A stretch of DNA of 64,000 nt from Leuconostocaceae bacterium ESL0723 (lineage in GTDB: Bacteria; Bacillota; Bacilli; Lactobacillales; Lactobacillaceae): contig CP113928.1 in the NCBI GenBank assembly GCA_029392055.1, positions 742,501 through 806,500 on the forward strand. Reading direction: 5' to 3'. Numbering within the stretch: position 1 is the stretch's first letter; the number at the start of each line of letters is the position of its first letter. A model generated the notes under the pieces. The model ran no database searches and had not been told where the DNA came from. It saw only the letters and a program-made list of their open reading frames with translations. A program made the translations under genes and the position numbers. Positions 24,159 to 33,765 of the stretch are shown piece by piece.

Positions 24159-25256
24159 TTAGACCTTCCGGTAGCGGCGCAGACCGGCGATGTTCAGGGC
24201 CACTAAGACCACTAAGAAAATAGCCAGGGCTAACAAGTCACCTGAAATTTGGCCCAATCCCCGTCCGTACAAGACCACATCGGTCATCGCGTTACTAGCA
24301 TACTTCATCGGCAGAATATCGCCAATTACCTGGGCCCAGGTAGCCATGCTGCCCAGTGGAATAATACCAGAGAAAATCAGTTGCGGTACGACCACAATCG
24401 GAATAAACTGCATCATCTGGAATTCTGAATTAGCCAGGGTCGAAATTAATAGTCCAAAGGCCAGGGCAACTAAGGCCAGGAGGACGTTGATTAAGAAGAC
24501 CAGTCCCAGTGAACCAACCACCTCAACCTTTAATACGTAAACGGTGAAGAAAACAATGATGGCAGTCTGGATGATGGCCACCAAGCCGTAGCTAAGCATG
24601 TAGCCGTAAATAATTTCTGAGCGACGGACCGGCGTGGCCAACAACCGGTTCAGGGTGCCAGAAGTCCGCTCCTTTAACAGCGAAATTCCTGAAATCAAAA
24701 AGACAAAGAGGAAGACGAAGAAGCCCATAAAGATTGGCATAATCGAAGCGAAGTAGTTGGTGTCCTTGTCGCCGTAATTGTAATGCTCCGATAGCTGGAC
24801 GGCCTGAACATTTTGGGGTTGTACTCCCAGCTGCTGGGCCATTTGACCCACCGCCGTGGCTAGCTGGGCCGTCTTAGTTTTCGTAAAGGCGGCGTTTACC
24901 ACGTTGCGGGTCATCGCGGTTTTGGAAGCGTCGGTGTTGCTGTACCAGATTGAAAACTGCTGGTCACCTTTTTCCTGCAAAACTGCATCAATTTTCTGGT
25001 GTTTCAAGGCGTCTTGGGCCGCAGATTCACTGGCATAGCTCCGCACCTTGACGTGGTCAATGCTATCAATATTTTTAGTGATACTGGAACTAACGTTTAC
25101 TGTCCCTACTTCGATGTTGGTACTCGTATTCAAGGTAAAGACGTAGTTTAACAGGGTCAGGATTAGGATGGGGGCCAAGAAGATTAGGGCCAGGGTCCGC
25201 TTATCCCGAAATAGTTCCAGCAGGGTTCGTTTAGCAATTGCTAAGGTCCGGGTCAT
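24159..25256 (-). CDS. ABC-2 type exporter permease
   Basis: A 365-residue ABC-2 permease: one N-terminal helix (about residues 20-42), a large extracellular loop to about residue 170, then five helices. LLKERTSGTLNRLLATPVRRSEIIYGY is the typical coupling segment. Partner of the upstream ATPase with an ATGA overlap. Exports an unknown lipid, drug or peptide. Confidence 0.87.
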   Translation of the reverse strand: MTRTLAIAKRTLLELFRDKRTLALIFLAPILILTLLNYVFTLNTSTNIEVGTVNVSSSITKNIDSIDHVKVRSYASESAAQDALKHQKIDAVLQEKGDQQFSIWYSNTDASKTAMTRNVVNAAFTKTKTAQLATAVGQMAQQLGVQPQNVQAVQLSEHYNYGDKDTNYFASIMPIFMGFFVFLFVFLISGISLLKERTSGTLNRLLATPVRRSEIIYGYMLSYGLVAIIQTAIIVFFTVYVLKVEVVGSLGLVFLINVLLALVALAFGLLISTLANSEFQMMQFIPIVVVPQLIFSGIIPLGSMATWAQVIGDILPMKYASNAMTDVVLYGRGLGQISGDLLALAIFLVVLVALNIAGLRRYRKV

Positions 25257-25975
25257 TTGTTTTCCTCCTCTGCCTTCAAAAATACTTTTTCAATGCTGTC
25301 AACCTGGTATTCCTTTTCCAGGTTCTTAGGGGAATCATTGGCAATGATTTCGCCGTCTAGCAGCAGGGCCACCCGGTCAGTCCGTTCGGCCTCATCCATG
25401 ACATGGGTCGTCACCAAAATAGTGTGGCCCTGGTCCTTCATCTTACCCAGCTCCTCCCAGATTTGGAGGCGCAGGGCCGGATCAATCCCGACGGTCGGCT
25501 CATCTAAAATCAAGAGGTCCGGATTGCCAATCAAGGCAATTGCCAGGGAAAGACGGCGCTTCATCCCACCGGAAAAGCTGCTAACCCGCTGGTTTAAGAA
25601 GTCGCCGAGGCTAACCACCTTGGCTACGCGGTTAATTTCAGCTGCCAAATTATCTTTAGCAATCCCCTTCATTTCAGCAAAGAAGGTGATGTTCTCCTTG
25701 GCCGTCAGACTTTCATAAAGGGCGTCGGACTGGGCCATGTAACCCAACTCCCCCAAGAGCTTCCGGTTGGGCATGGTCTGGTTTAAAATCACGGCCGAAC
25801 CACTATCCGACTTAACCACCCCTAAGGCGATGTTAATCACCGTGGACTTGCCTGCTCCAGAAGGACCAATCAAGCCAGTGATTTGGCCCTTTTTTAGGAC
25901 TAGGTCGATGTCTTTTAAAATCTTTTTGTCGCCAAAAGATTTGGCAACCTTTTCAAGCACAATAATGTTTTCCAA
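25253..25975 (-). CDS. ABC exporter ATP-binding protein
   Basis: A 240-residue ATPase: Walker A GPSGAGKST (near residue 37), signature SFSGGMKRRL, Walker B LLILDEPTVGID, and H-loop VTTHVMDEAER. The Shine-Dalgarno AAGGAG lies seven bases before a TTG codon, which I take as start (25975); the longer frame to 26044 would run through the promoter and operator. DrrA-like. Confidence 0.85.
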   Translation of the reverse strand: MENIIVLEKVAKSFGDKKILKDIDLVLKKGQITGLIGPSGAGKSTVINIALGVVKSDSGSAVILNQTMPNRKLLGELGYMAQSDALYESLTAKENITFFAEMKGIAKDNLAAEINRVAKVVSLGDFLNQRVSSFSGGMKRRLSLAIALIGNPDLLILDEPTVGIDPALRLQIWEELGKMKDQGHTILVTTHVMDEAERTDRVALLLDGEIIANDSPKNLEKEYQVDSIEKVFLKAEEENK

Positions 25976-25990
25976 AAGCGTTCTCCTTAT

Positions 25991-26040
25991 GGTTAGTGAT
26001 TGATTACTCACCAGTGTACCAGCTTCGAAATTTATTGCAA
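25991..26040 (-). promoter_or_regulatory. Promoter and TetR operator of the ABC operon
   Basis: TTGCAA (26040-26035), 16 bases, TACACT (26018-26013). Directly downstream is an imperfect 22-base palindrome (25991-26012) with arms GGTnAGT/ACTnACC around AT-rich bases, suiting a TetR dimer blocking transcription. Confidence 0.6.
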
Positions 26041-26041
26041 A

Positions 26042-26073
26042 CAAAAAAGCCCTAAATTTTCTCGGGGCTTTTA
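26042..26073 (-). terminator. Terminator of the his operon
   Basis: AAAAGCCC / GGGCTTTTTT around an AT-rich loop, after hisC. Confidence 0.75.
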
Positions 26074-26074
26074 C

Positions 26075-27151
26075 TTATTTACCTAATATTTCCTTCAAGG
26101 CCTCCTGCAGGCCGGCATTTTCGGCGGGCGTACCCAGAGCAATCCTAACCCAACTTGGACTGGAACTGCTCTTAATTTGGTAACCACGCTCTAGGAGTTG
26201 CTGGCCGACTTTGGGGGCATCCCCCACGTCCAGCCAGACAAAGTTTGCCTGGGAATCGTAAAAGGGAATTTGATTGTCAGCCAAAAAATTCTGAAACTTA
26301 TCCCGCTCAGTCCAAACATCACTAACGACCTGCTTTAAGTAGTCCTGGTCTTGGACCGCTGCCGTACCAGCCGCCATCTGCAAATTCGATAGGTTATAAG
26401 GCAGCCGGACAGCCTGCATGGCCGTATAGAGCGGATCTTGCATGATGCCATAGCCCACCCGGACATTGGCCAGACCATAAGCTTTAGATAAAGTACGCAG
26501 CACGACTAAGTTGGGATACTGGGCAACCAAGGGGGCCACCGTTTTATTGGCATCTTTGACAAAGTCAAAGTAGGCCTCATCGACGACCAGGACCACGTCT
26601 GCTGGCAAATCTTCTAAGAAGGCCTGAATCTTGGCGACTGGCTCAAAGACCCCGGTTGGGTTGTTGGGATTAGCCAGCCAAACCATTTCAGTTTGGTCAT
26701 CAACGGCGTCCCGGAGGGCCTTAAAGTCGATGTGGCCGTCTTCCGGGTTAACTGGCACCTTTTTAGTCGTCACCTGCTCGATGTCACCGTGGATGCCATA
26801 CTCGCCAAAGGTGGGATCTGGGACGACCATATTGCTGCCGGGGGTCAAAACCACCCGGGTTAGGAGTTGAATCAACTCGTCGGCGCCCACGCCCAGCACC
26901 AGGTTGTCAGCGGGCACCTGGTTCAAGTCAGCAATCGCCTCCCTAAGCACAGTTGCTTGCCCGTCTGGGTAGTAATTTAGGTCAAGGTCTTCTAAGGCAG
27001 TCTTGAGGGCGGCTTTCACTTTCGGCGACGGCCCGGCCACGGACTCATTGGCTGAAAGCCGGGCCAAGTGGTCTAGGTTATAACGGTCCTTAACGGCTTC
27101 GATTGGCGTTTCAGCCTGGTAGGCCTCTAGCTTGCGCACACTATCTTTCAT
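26075..27151 (-). CDS. hisC: Histidinol-phosphate aminotransferase
   Basis: A 358-residue class I/II PLP aminotransferase that turns imidazole-acetol phosphate plus glutamate into histidinol phosphate. Seen: LSANESVAGPSP near the N-terminus, NPNNPTG, DEAYFDF, and the PLP-lysine RTLSKAYGLANVRVGYG. The ATG at 27151 has AAGGAGG at proper spacing. Last gene of the his operon. Confidence 0.95.
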   Translation of the reverse strand: MKDSVRKLEAYQAETPIEAVKDRYNLDHLARLSANESVAGPSPKVKAALKTALEDLDLNYYPDGQATVLREAIADLNQVPADNLVLGVGADELIQLLTRVVLTPGSNMVVPDPTFGEYGIHGDIEQVTTKKVPVNPEDGHIDFKALRDAVDDQTEMVWLANPNNPTGVFEPVAKIQAFLEDLPADVVLVVDEAYFDFVKDANKTVAPLVAQYPNLVVLRTLSKAYGLANVRVGYGIMQDPLYTAMQAVRLPYNLSNLQMAAGTAAVQDQDYLKQVVSDVWTERDKFQNFLADNQIPFYDSQANFVWLDVGDAPKVGQQLLERGYQIKSSSSPSWVRIALGTPAENAGLQEALKEILGK

Positions 27152-27166
27152 CGCCAACCTCCTTTT

Positions 27167-27487
27167 TTATGAGCGCCAGTCGGCCCGCTCGTGTAAGCGG
27201 GATTGCTTACCGACCCGGCGGCCTAACTCGGCCTTAATGTCATCGATGCTAACGCCCTGGTTAGCCAGGAGGACCATCAAGTGAAAGAGCAGGTCAGCCG
27301 TTTCATAGGTCAGTTCCTCGTTATTGTTCTTAGAAGCCACAATCACTTCGGTACTTTCTTCCCCGACCTTCTTTAAAATCTTGTCGAGGCCCTGGGTGTA
27401 AAGATAGTCGGTATAGGATCCTTCAACCGGGTTCTCCTTACGCTCCTTGGCCTGGGCATATAGTTCTTCAATCGTTTGTTCTGCCAT
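27167..27487 (-). CDS. hisE: Phosphoribosyl-ATP pyrophosphatase
   Basis: A 106-residue MazG-like enzyme for step 2 of histidine synthesis. LDKILKKVGEESTEVIVASKN and ETADLLFHLMVLL contain the metal-binding acidic residues. It is separate from HisI here, whereas many bacteria fuse the two. It follows hisI by two bases. Confidence 0.95.
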   Translation of the reverse strand: MAEQTIEELYAQAKERKENPVEGSYTDYLYTQGLDKILKKVGEESTEVIVASKNNNEELTYETADLLFHLMVLLANQGVSIDDIKAELGRRVGKQSRLHERADWRS

Positions 27488-27489
27488 GC

Positions 27490-27849
27490 TTATTCCCCTT
27501 CTTTTACTTTACTATCATCTTCAACTGGATTAAAAAAGCAGCTCCTAGCACCGGTGTGACAGGCTGGACCAGCGGGATTAACCCGGATTAAGACCGTGTC
27601 CTGGTCACAGTCCAGGGTCATACTGACCACTGTCTGAGTATTGCCCGAGGTTGCGCCCTTGTGCCATAGTTCTTGACGTCCCCGGGACCAGAACCAGGTC
27701 TGGCCGCTTTCTAGCGTACGGGCATAACTGTCCGCATTCATGTAGGCCAGCATCAGGACGTCCCCACTGTCATCATCGACGACAATGGCTGGAATCAGAC
27801 CGTTCTGACCGGGCTTATTAAAATCGGGTTGCTGTGCTGACTGAGTCAT
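27490..27849 (-). CDS. hisI: Phosphoribosyl-AMP cyclohydrolase
   Basis: A 119-residue His[47 protein letters not shown] and the zinc cysteines in [13 protein letters not shown]. Step 3 of the pathway. Overlaps hisF by ATGA. Confidence 0.95.
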   Translation of the reverse strand: MTQSAQQPDFNKPGQNGLIPAIVVDDDSGDVLMLAYMNADSYARTLESGQTWFWSRGRQELWHKGATSGNTQTVVSMTLDCDQDTVLIRVNPAGPACHTGARSCFFNPVEDDSKVKEGE

Positions 27850-28610
27850 TGACGCACCTCCACATCGGCCTGGTTAAGGGCCTGCTTTAACTTTGGAATC
27901 GGTACGGTACCGTAGTGAAAAACCGAAGCGGCTAGGGCGGCATCGACCGGGGTTTTTTCAAACAGGTCGACAAAGTCCTGGACCTGGCCGGCCCCGCCCG
28001 AGGCAATTAGGGGCAGGTCAACGGCGGCAGCTAACTCCTGGTAGAGCCGCTGGTCATAACCGTCCTGGTTACCATCGGCATCAATACTAGTTACCAGTAG
28101 TTCGCCAGCACCTCGTTTTTGGAGTTCCTGGGCCCAGGCCACGGCGTCCCAGTCGGTGGGAACCTGACCGCCACTGACATAAACCCGGTAGAACTGGGCC
28201 TTGGGGTCCCACTTGGCATCAATGGCGCCGACAATTGCCTGGGAACCAAAAATCCTGGCACCTTCGGTCACCAAATCTGGATTTTTAACGGCCGCTGAGT
28301 TCACAAAAATTTTATCAGCTCCGGCCGCAATCAACTGAGCCATCTCATCAGTGGTGCGAATACCACCACCGACGGTGAGCGGGATAAAGACCGCCTGGGA
28401 GACCGCCTGGACCACGTCCATGATGGTTTTGCGGCGTTCATTAGTGGCCGTAATGTCTAAGAAGACCAGTTCATCGGCCCCGTCGGCCTCGTACTGCTTG
28501 GCCAGGGCGACCGGGTCACCGACCGCCTGGACATTTTCAAAGCTGATTCCCTTCACTACCTGACCGTTTTTAATGTCGAGGGCGGGAATAATTCGTTTTG
28601 CAAGGGTCAT
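27846..28610 (-). CDS. hisF: Imidazole glycerol phosphate synthase, cyclase subunit
   Basis: A 254-residue (beta/alpha)8 barrel: [37 protein letters not shown] and LIASGGAG. Forms the IGP synthase complex with HisH. The usual catalytic Asp of CLDVKDGRVVKG is kept in ALDIKNGQ. Overlaps hisA by four bases. Confidence 0.95.
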   Translation of the reverse strand: MTLAKRIIPALDIKNGQVVKGISFENVQAVGDPVALAKQYEADGADELVFLDITATNERRKTIMDVVQAVSQAVFIPLTVGGGIRTTDEMAQLIAAGADKIFVNSAAVKNPDLVTEGARIFGSQAIVGAIDAKWDPKAQFYRVYVSGGQVPTDWDAVAWAQELQKRGAGELLVTSIDADGNQDGYDQRLYQELAAAVDLPLIASGGAGQVQDFVDLFEKTPVDAALAASVFHYGTVPIPKLKQALNQADVEVRQ

Positions 28611-29323
28611 CCATCTACCTCCCGCAATTGTGCTAGGGTTACATCCCCACTGTACAAGGCCCGGCCGACAATCACGTCTTGAATGCCGGCGGCCTGTAAG
28701 TTTTTAATATCTTGAATACTGCTAATTCCGCCACTGGCGATAATGTTCACCTGGGGGAAGCGGTCTTGCAGGTCGGCCAGCAACTTTATGTTGGGCCCAG
28801 CCAGGGTGCCATCCTGACTGACATCCGTGACTACTACCTGGCGCGCGCCTTGCTGAGTAACCTTATCAAGCACCTGGTCAAAACTTTGACCAGAGCCTTC
28901 CTGCCAGCCAGCGACCATGACCTGGCCGTCACGACCATCAACCCCAACCACAATTTTGTCAGGACCGTACTGGTCTAAGGCGGCCTGTAAAAATTCTGGG
29001 TCCTTAACTGCGGCCGATCCGATAATCACCCGGTCAATGCCGCTGGCTAAGTACTGCTGGACCTGGTCGAGGTTGCGGATGCCACCACCTAGTTCAATTT
29101 TCAGGTCAGTGGCGGCCCGAATTTCTTCGATAACCGGCAGGTTCACTGGCTGACCAGCCTTGGACCCATCCAAATCAACCAGGTGCAAGTGGCCCAGTCC
29201 GGCTGATTCAATCAGTTGAGCCTGCTCAACCGGACTGTGGTTAACCAAAGTGGCCTGCTGGTAGTCCCCCTGGTAAAGGCGTACCGACTGGCCATCCAAG
29301 AGATCAATGGCTGGAAAAATCAT
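28607..29323 (-). CDS. hisA: ProFAR isomerase
   Basis: A 238-residue barrel paralogous to HisF: IFPAIDLLDGQSVRLYQGDY, ELGGGIRNLDQ, VVVTDVSQDGTLAGPN, IIASGGISS. Catalyses the Amadori rearrangement of ProFAR. Overlaps hisH by four bases. Confidence 0.95.
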   Translation of the reverse strand: MIFPAIDLLDGQSVRLYQGDYQQATLVNHSPVEQAQLIESAGLGHLHLVDLDGSKAGQPVNLPVIEEIRAATDLKIELGGGIRNLDQVQQYLASGIDRVIIGSAAVKDPEFLQAALDQYGPDKIVVGVDGRDGQVMVAGWQEGSGQSFDQVLDKVTQQGARQVVVTDVSQDGTLAGPNIKLLADLQDRFPQVNIIASGGISSIQDIKNLQAAGIQDVIVGRALYSGDVTLAQLREVDG

Positions 29324-29937
29324 GCGCCCACCACCATTTCTTTAAAGCGTTCCCACATGGCTAGCCCGACTGGTCCCGATTTTTCAGGGTGGAACTGGGC
29401 ACCCATCACGTTATCCTTGACGACCACGCTGGGTACCTTCACCGACCCGTAATCAACCCAGGCCGCAATGTACTGGGGGTCAGTCTGAGCGTAGTAGCTG
29501 TGGACAAAGTAGGTGTACTGGCCACTGATGGCCTCGGTAATCGGTAGGTCTTGGCTGACCCGGTTTTGGTTCCAGCCCATCTGTGGCACCTTGTAGTCGA
29601 CCTGCTTAGGTAGGGCCACCACCTGGCCTGGAATCAAGCCCAGCCCCTTGGTAGCACCAAACTCACTGGAAGAATCAAAGAGAAGCTGCATCCCCAGGCA
29701 AAGGCCCAGAATTGGCTTACCAGTTTTGGCAAAATCCTGGATGACTTCAACCAGACCGGCATCGGCTAACTTATCCATGGCCCTAGCAAAGGCGCCCACA
29801 CCCGGAACAACCAGGCCATCCGCCTGACTAATCTCAGTGGAATCTTTAGTCACCACCGTGTCTAATCCAGTACTAGCAATAGCCTTAACCACGTTTTGGA
29901 TATTACCCGCGCCATAATCTACAATTGCAATTTTCAT
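29320..29937 (-). CDS. hisH: Imidazole glycerol phosphate synthase, glutaminase subunit
   Basis: A 205-residue class I glutamine amidotransferase: IVDYGAGNIQNVVKA, nucleophile in GLCLGMQLLF (Cys near 82), and GAQFHPEKSGPVG with catalytic His and Glu. Supplies ammonia to HisF. Confidence 0.95.
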   Translation of the reverse strand: MKIAIVDYGAGNIQNVVKAIASTGLDTVVTKDSTEISQADGLVVPGVGAFARAMDKLADAGLVEVIQDFAKTGKPILGLCLGMQLLFDSSSEFGATKGLGLIPGQVVALPKQVDYKVPQMGWNQNRVSQDLPITEAISGQYTYFVHSYYAQTDPQYIAAWVDYGSVKVPSVVVKDNVMGAQFHPEKSGPVGLAMWERFKEMVVGA

Positions 29938-29950
29938 TAACTGACCTCCC

Positions 29951-30538
29951 TTATAGGCTGCCCTTGGTGGAATTGATGCCCTTAATTTCCGGATTAATAG
30001 TTACGGCCTGGCGCATGGCCCGACCGGCGGCCTTAAAAATACTTTCAATCTTGTGGTGGGTGTTACGACCGTACAGGTTAGCGATGTGAACATTGGCCTG
30101 GACCTGGTCAGCAAAGCCCTGCCAGAAATCCTCGACCACTTCAGTTTCCATCGTACCCAGCTTGGGTGCCGTTAGTTCGGCGTCAAAGACTAGGTAGGAC
30201 CGACCTGATAAATCAACCACCACCCGGGTCAGGGCCTCATCCATGGGTACAAACTGGCAGCCATAACGTTCAATGCCCATCTTGTCACCGAGGGCTTCCC
30301 GGAAGGCCTGTCCGAGCACGATGCCAATATCTTCGGTGGTGTGGTGGCTGTCCACGTACAGGTCCCCTTTCGCCTTCACCGTTAAGCCAAAACGGCCGTG
30401 CTTGGCAAAGAGGGTTAGCATGTGGTCCAGATAGCCAATCCCAGAATCAATGTCGATTACGCCCTGCTCGTCTAGGTTGAGACTGAGCTGGATTTGAGTT
30501 TCGGCGGTATTACGGGTAATTTCGGCACTACGCATCAT
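29951..30538 (-). CDS. hisB: Imidazoleglycerol-phosphate dehydratase
   Basis: A 195-residue monofunctional dehydratase with the manganese-binding repeats: [24 protein letters not shown], and [16 protein letters not shown]. It lacks the N-terminal phosphatase of enterobacterial HisB, consistent with a separate hisK upstream. Two adjacent ATGs (30538, 30535) overlap the hisD stop. Confidence 0.95.
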   Translation of the reverse strand: MMRSAEITRNTAETQIQLSLNLDEQGVIDIDSGIGYLDHMLTLFAKHGRFGLTVKAKGDLYVDSHHTTEDIGIVLGQAFREALGDKMGIERYGCQFVPMDEALTRVVVDLSGRSYLVFDAELTAPKLGTMETEVVEDFWQGFADQVQANVHIANLYGRNTHHKIESIFKAAGRAMRQAVTINPEIKGINSTKGSL

Positions 30539-31815
30539 TGTTCACCTCGACTTTCAATGGCCCGGGCGTGGCCTTCAAGGCCTTCCTGGCGGGCTAAGGC
30601 GGTTACGTCACTGGCATCCTTGGCCAGGGCCTTCGCATCATAGGATAGGTACTGAATGTGTTTCTGGAAATCCCAAACTCCTAGAGCTGAGCTAAAGCGG
30701 GCTGTGCCGCCGGTAGGTAGGATGTGGTTAGGACCAGCTAAATAGTCACCCAAGGGTTCGGAAGCGTAAGCGCCGAGGAAGACCGAACCAGCATTTTCAA
30801 TCCGGTCTAAGTACTGACTAGGATCTTGCAACTGAACTTCCAAGTGTTCTGGGGCCACGGCGTTCATCAGGTTAAACATGTCATCGACATTATCAACGAC
30901 GTAAATAAAGCCGTGGTCGTCAATGGCGGCCTCAGCGATATCACGCCGGAGCAGGAGCTTAACTTGGCGGTCAACTTCCTTGGAAACCGCGGCGGCTAAG
31001 TCCTTGGAATCAGTAGCCAGGATGGCTCGGGCGCGACGGTCATGTTCAGCCTGGGAAAGCAGGTCGGCGGCCACGTCCTTGGGATTGGCAGAATCATCAG
31101 CTAAAATCCCGATTTCAGACGGACCGGCAATCATGTCAATGGCGACCTGACCATAAACCGCACGCTTGGCACTGGCCACATAAGCGTTACCGGGACCGGT
31201 AATCTTATCAACGGCGGGGATGGTTTCCGTACCATAAGCTAGGGCGGCGATTGCCTGGGCCCCACCAACCTGGTAAATAGCATCCACGCCAGCTAAGTCA
31301 GCGGCGACTAGGACCGCGGGATTAATCCCGTCCTTTTGTGGTGGCGTCACCATCACCAGCTGCTTCACCCCGGCAATTTTAGCGGGGATGGCGTTCATCA
31401 ACACTGATGAAGGATAGGCGGCCGTACCACCGGGCACGTAGATTCCAGCTGAAGCTAAAGGTGTCACCTTGGTGCCTCGCACCACGCCGGGGATGGACCG
31501 GTCTTCAAAGGACTGGGCCTTTTCTAGTTCGTGGAAGCTTTTAATGTTTTGAGCAGCCTTCTTTAGGGCTGCAACCACGGGGATGTCAACCTGATCAAAG
31601 GCAGCCTGAATGACCTGGTCACTAACTTTAAAATCGTCAATTTTAACGCCGTCAAATTGCTCACTGTAATTGCGCAGGGCCTGGTCGCCATTGGTGCGAA
31701 CTTCTTTAATAATGTCAGCAACCCGTTCTTCAATCACGGGGTCGGTCGTTTGACTGGCTTGCTGGCGCACACTGGCAACCACGGTCGCCAGGGGCTGATT
31801 TTCAATAATTTTCAT
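30535..31815 (-). CDS. hisD: Histidinol dehydrogenase
   Basis: A 426-residue enzyme oxidising histidinol to histidine in two NAD-linked steps. TGPGNAYV, the zinc-binding [13 protein letters not shown] and the catalytic Glu-His pair in [11 protein letters not shown] are intact. Overlaps the hisZG stop by four bases. Confidence 0.95.
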   Translation of the reverse strand: MKIIENQPLATVVASVRQQASQTTDPVIEERVADIIKEVRTNGDQALRNYSEQFDGVKIDDFKVSDQVIQAAFDQVDIPVVAALKKAAQNIKSFHELEKAQSFEDRSIPGVVRGTKVTPLASAGIYVPGGTAAYPSSVLMNAIPAKIAGVKQLVMVTPPQKDGINPAVLVAADLAGVDAIYQVGGAQAIAALAYGTETIPAVDKITGPGNAYVASAKRAVYGQVAIDMIAGPSEIGILADDSANPKDVAADLLSQAEHDRRARAILATDSKDLAAAVSKEVDRQVKLLLRRDIAEAAIDDHGFIYVVDNVDDMFNLMNAVAPEHLEVQLQDPSQYLDRIENAGSVFLGAYASEPLGDYLAGPNHILPTGGTARFSSALGVWDFQKHIQYLSYDAKALAKDASDVTALARQEGLEGHARAIESRGEQ

Positions 31816-33419
31816 GACTGTTCTCCTGCAATATTTTCTACCAGGCGGTAAATTACCTGGGTTAATTCATCTTGATACTTTAAAAGGGAGCCGCGCCGGA
31901 CCACCATATGGGTTGAAACGGGACCGACGTGGTCAAAGACCTCGAGATGGTTCTCTCTGAGGGTCGTGCCGGTCTGACTGATATCAACGATGGCATCGGC
32001 TAGGCCAGTCAGTGGCCCCAGTTCGACCGAACCTTCTAATTTAATCATCTCAACATCTTCGCCCAGGTCCTGGAAGTAGGCGCTGGTCACGGCCGGATAC
32101 TTGGTCGCAATCTTTTTACGGGCTACCTGGTTGGGGTCAAAGCTGGCCGGGCCAGCTAAGACAAATTCCGCCTGGCCAGTTTTTAAATCCAAGACATCAT
32201 CATGGTTTTGTACCTGCTCAGCCATGGTGTCCGAACCAACAATACCGACATCGCCAATCCCACGGTCTAGATACTTAAGAACGTCACTGGCCTTAACCAG
32301 GATGAAGCGGTAACGGCCATCCGGACTGTCAAAAACCAGCTTACGCGCTGGGTCATCCAAGGGCGTGTTATCAATCCCGGCACTGCGAAGTAACTGGCGG
32401 GCACCGGCTTCCACCCGACCCTTGGCCAGAACCACCACAATTGGTTCCTGGGGTAGCATGGCGTCAGGGCTCTTCCGCCACTCGGCTAAAATCGTCTCAA
32501 TCTTCATGGCCAGACCAACCGCCGGTAAGACCTTACCACCCTGGTCTTTTAAAAGGTGGTCGTAGCGACCACCGGTAAAGAGGTACTGGCCTAGACTAGG
32601 GACAAAGCCCCGAATCACGGTCCCGGTGTAATAGGACTGAGGTGAGGCGGCCGCCAGGTCAACGGTAACGGCCACAGCTGGGTGGCGCCGATGAATCGCA
32701 TCAGCTAATTCCTGCCAGCTAGTGGCGATTTCGGCCACCCCATCAATGTCAGTCAACTGCTCCAAAACTTCCTCCCCTTGTCCACCGAAGGCCAAGGGCC
32801 AGTCGGCTAACGCCGCCGGGAAGTTTGGAATTTGATCACGTAAATGATTGAAGACGGTCACGTTTTTTTGTTCAATGGCGGCCTTCATCTGCGCTCGCTG
32901 TTTTGGACTTAAGTCGAAATCAGCCAGGATGGTATCAATCAGGGTAGCATCACTGAGGACGACCTGCACATCGACAATGCCAAAGGTCTGGGCAAAATCA
33001 AGCATCTGATCAATGGCGGTAAGTTCAGCCTGGAAACTGGCATCACCGACCAACTCAACCCCGGCCTGGGTTTCCTGGTTGTAGTCCCCAGAGAGGTAAT
33101 CGCCCTGCCGGAAGACATCGCCGACGTAGTAAAACTTGGCTAGGGCCTCTTCTTGGCGGTGGCCAGCGAGAAAGCGGGCCAGGGGCAGGGTTAGGTCGGG
33201 CCGCAGGACCAGCTCGTTACCGGCCTGATCTACTAAGCTAAAGACCCCGCTGGCCTGATACTGGTCGAAAGTACTCTTCCGCTCTAATACCGGACTGCTA
33301 ATCGGCGTATAGCCGGCCTCGTTTAAGGTCTGGGTAATCGTTTGCACGATGGCCTGTTGCTGCTTTAAATTTTCACCAAATTCATCTTGAAATCCGGGCG
33401 CCAAACGTTTGTCTGCCAT
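31812..33419 (-). CDS. hisZG: Fused HisZ-HisG ATP phosphoribosyltransferase
   Basis: A 535-residue single chain. Residues 1 to about 315 are HisZ, the histidyl-tRNA-synthetase-like regulatory subunit (FDQYQASGVFSLVDQAG; LRPDLTLPLAR; ELVGDASFQAE; FTGGRYDHLL). Residues about 326-535 are the short-form catalytic HisG (IVVVLAKGRVEAGARQLL; GIVGSDTMAE; the PRPP loop GLADAIVDISQTGTTL). A ten-residue linker (about 316-325) joins them with no stop or internal ribosome site visible. In most species with HisG-short these are two genes. The enzyme makes phosphoribosyl-ATP, the first and feedback-controlled step. Start at 33419 from GGGAGGATGCA. Confidence 0.92.
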   Translation of the reverse strand: MADKRLAPGFQDEFGENLKQQQAIVQTITQTLNEAGYTPISSPVLERKSTFDQYQASGVFSLVDQAGNELVLRPDLTLPLARFLAGHRQEEALAKFYYVGDVFRQGDYLSGDYNQETQAGVELVGDASFQAELTAIDQMLDFAQTFGIVDVQVVLSDATLIDTILADFDLSPKQRAQMKAAIEQKNVTVFNHLRDQIPNFPAALADWPLAFGGQGEEVLEQLTDIDGVAEIATSWQELADAIHRRHPAVAVTVDLAAASPQSYYTGTVIRGFVPSLGQYLFTGGRYDHLLKDQGGKVLPAVGLAMKIETILAEWRKSPDAMLPQEPIVVVLAKGRVEAGARQLLRSAGIDNTPLDDPARKLVFDSPDGRYRFILVKASDVLKYLDRGIGDVGIVGSDTMAEQVQNHDDVLDLKTGQAEFVLAGPASFDPNQVARKKIATKYPAVTSAYFQDLGEDVEMIKLEGSVELGPLTGLADAIVDISQTGTTLRENHLEVFDHVGPVSTHMVVRRGSLLKYQDELTQVIYRLVENIAGEQS

Positions 33420-33440
33420 TGCATCCTCCCTGTTTGCAAT

Positions 33441-33716
33441 AAAAAACGCCCCTACCAGCATTTCTGCTGATAAGGACGTTTACACGTGTTCCCACCTTTG
33501 TTCCCGCTTAAACTCACGTAAAAGCGGCTTAGTGCCTATTACTAGGCTCATGGGTATCGGTCATGGCCGGACCACCTTTGCGGATGGTCAACTCGTTAGT
33601 GTGTGTTCATTAATAACGCTAGCACCCATCTCAATGCGTTAGCTTGGGCACTCCCTGTACAGTTGGTCAATAACTACTTGTCTAACTTCGGTTACTGTAT
33701 TTATTAGATTGGTGCC
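33441..33716 (-). promoter_or_regulatory. Histidine T-box leader with terminator
   Basis: The leader contains the specifier-loop sequence GAACACA with the His codon CAC (33605-33603), the T-box AAAGGTGGGAACACG (about 33498-33484) and a terminator whose arms AAACGTCCTTATCAGCA and TGCTGGTAGGGGCGTTT end in TTTTTTATT (33482-33441). Uncharged tRNA(His) should favour the antiterminator and turn on all nine his genes. Confidence 0.92.
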
Positions 33717-33746
33717 ATTATAGAACTTGGTTTTCTCATTTGTCAA
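33717..33746 (-). promoter_or_regulatory. his operon promoter
   Basis: TTGACA (33746-33741), 18-base spacer, TATAAT (33722-33717); just downstream of the hisK stop. Confidence 0.88.
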
Positions 33747-33765
33747 CTAATTTAGTGAGTTTTTC

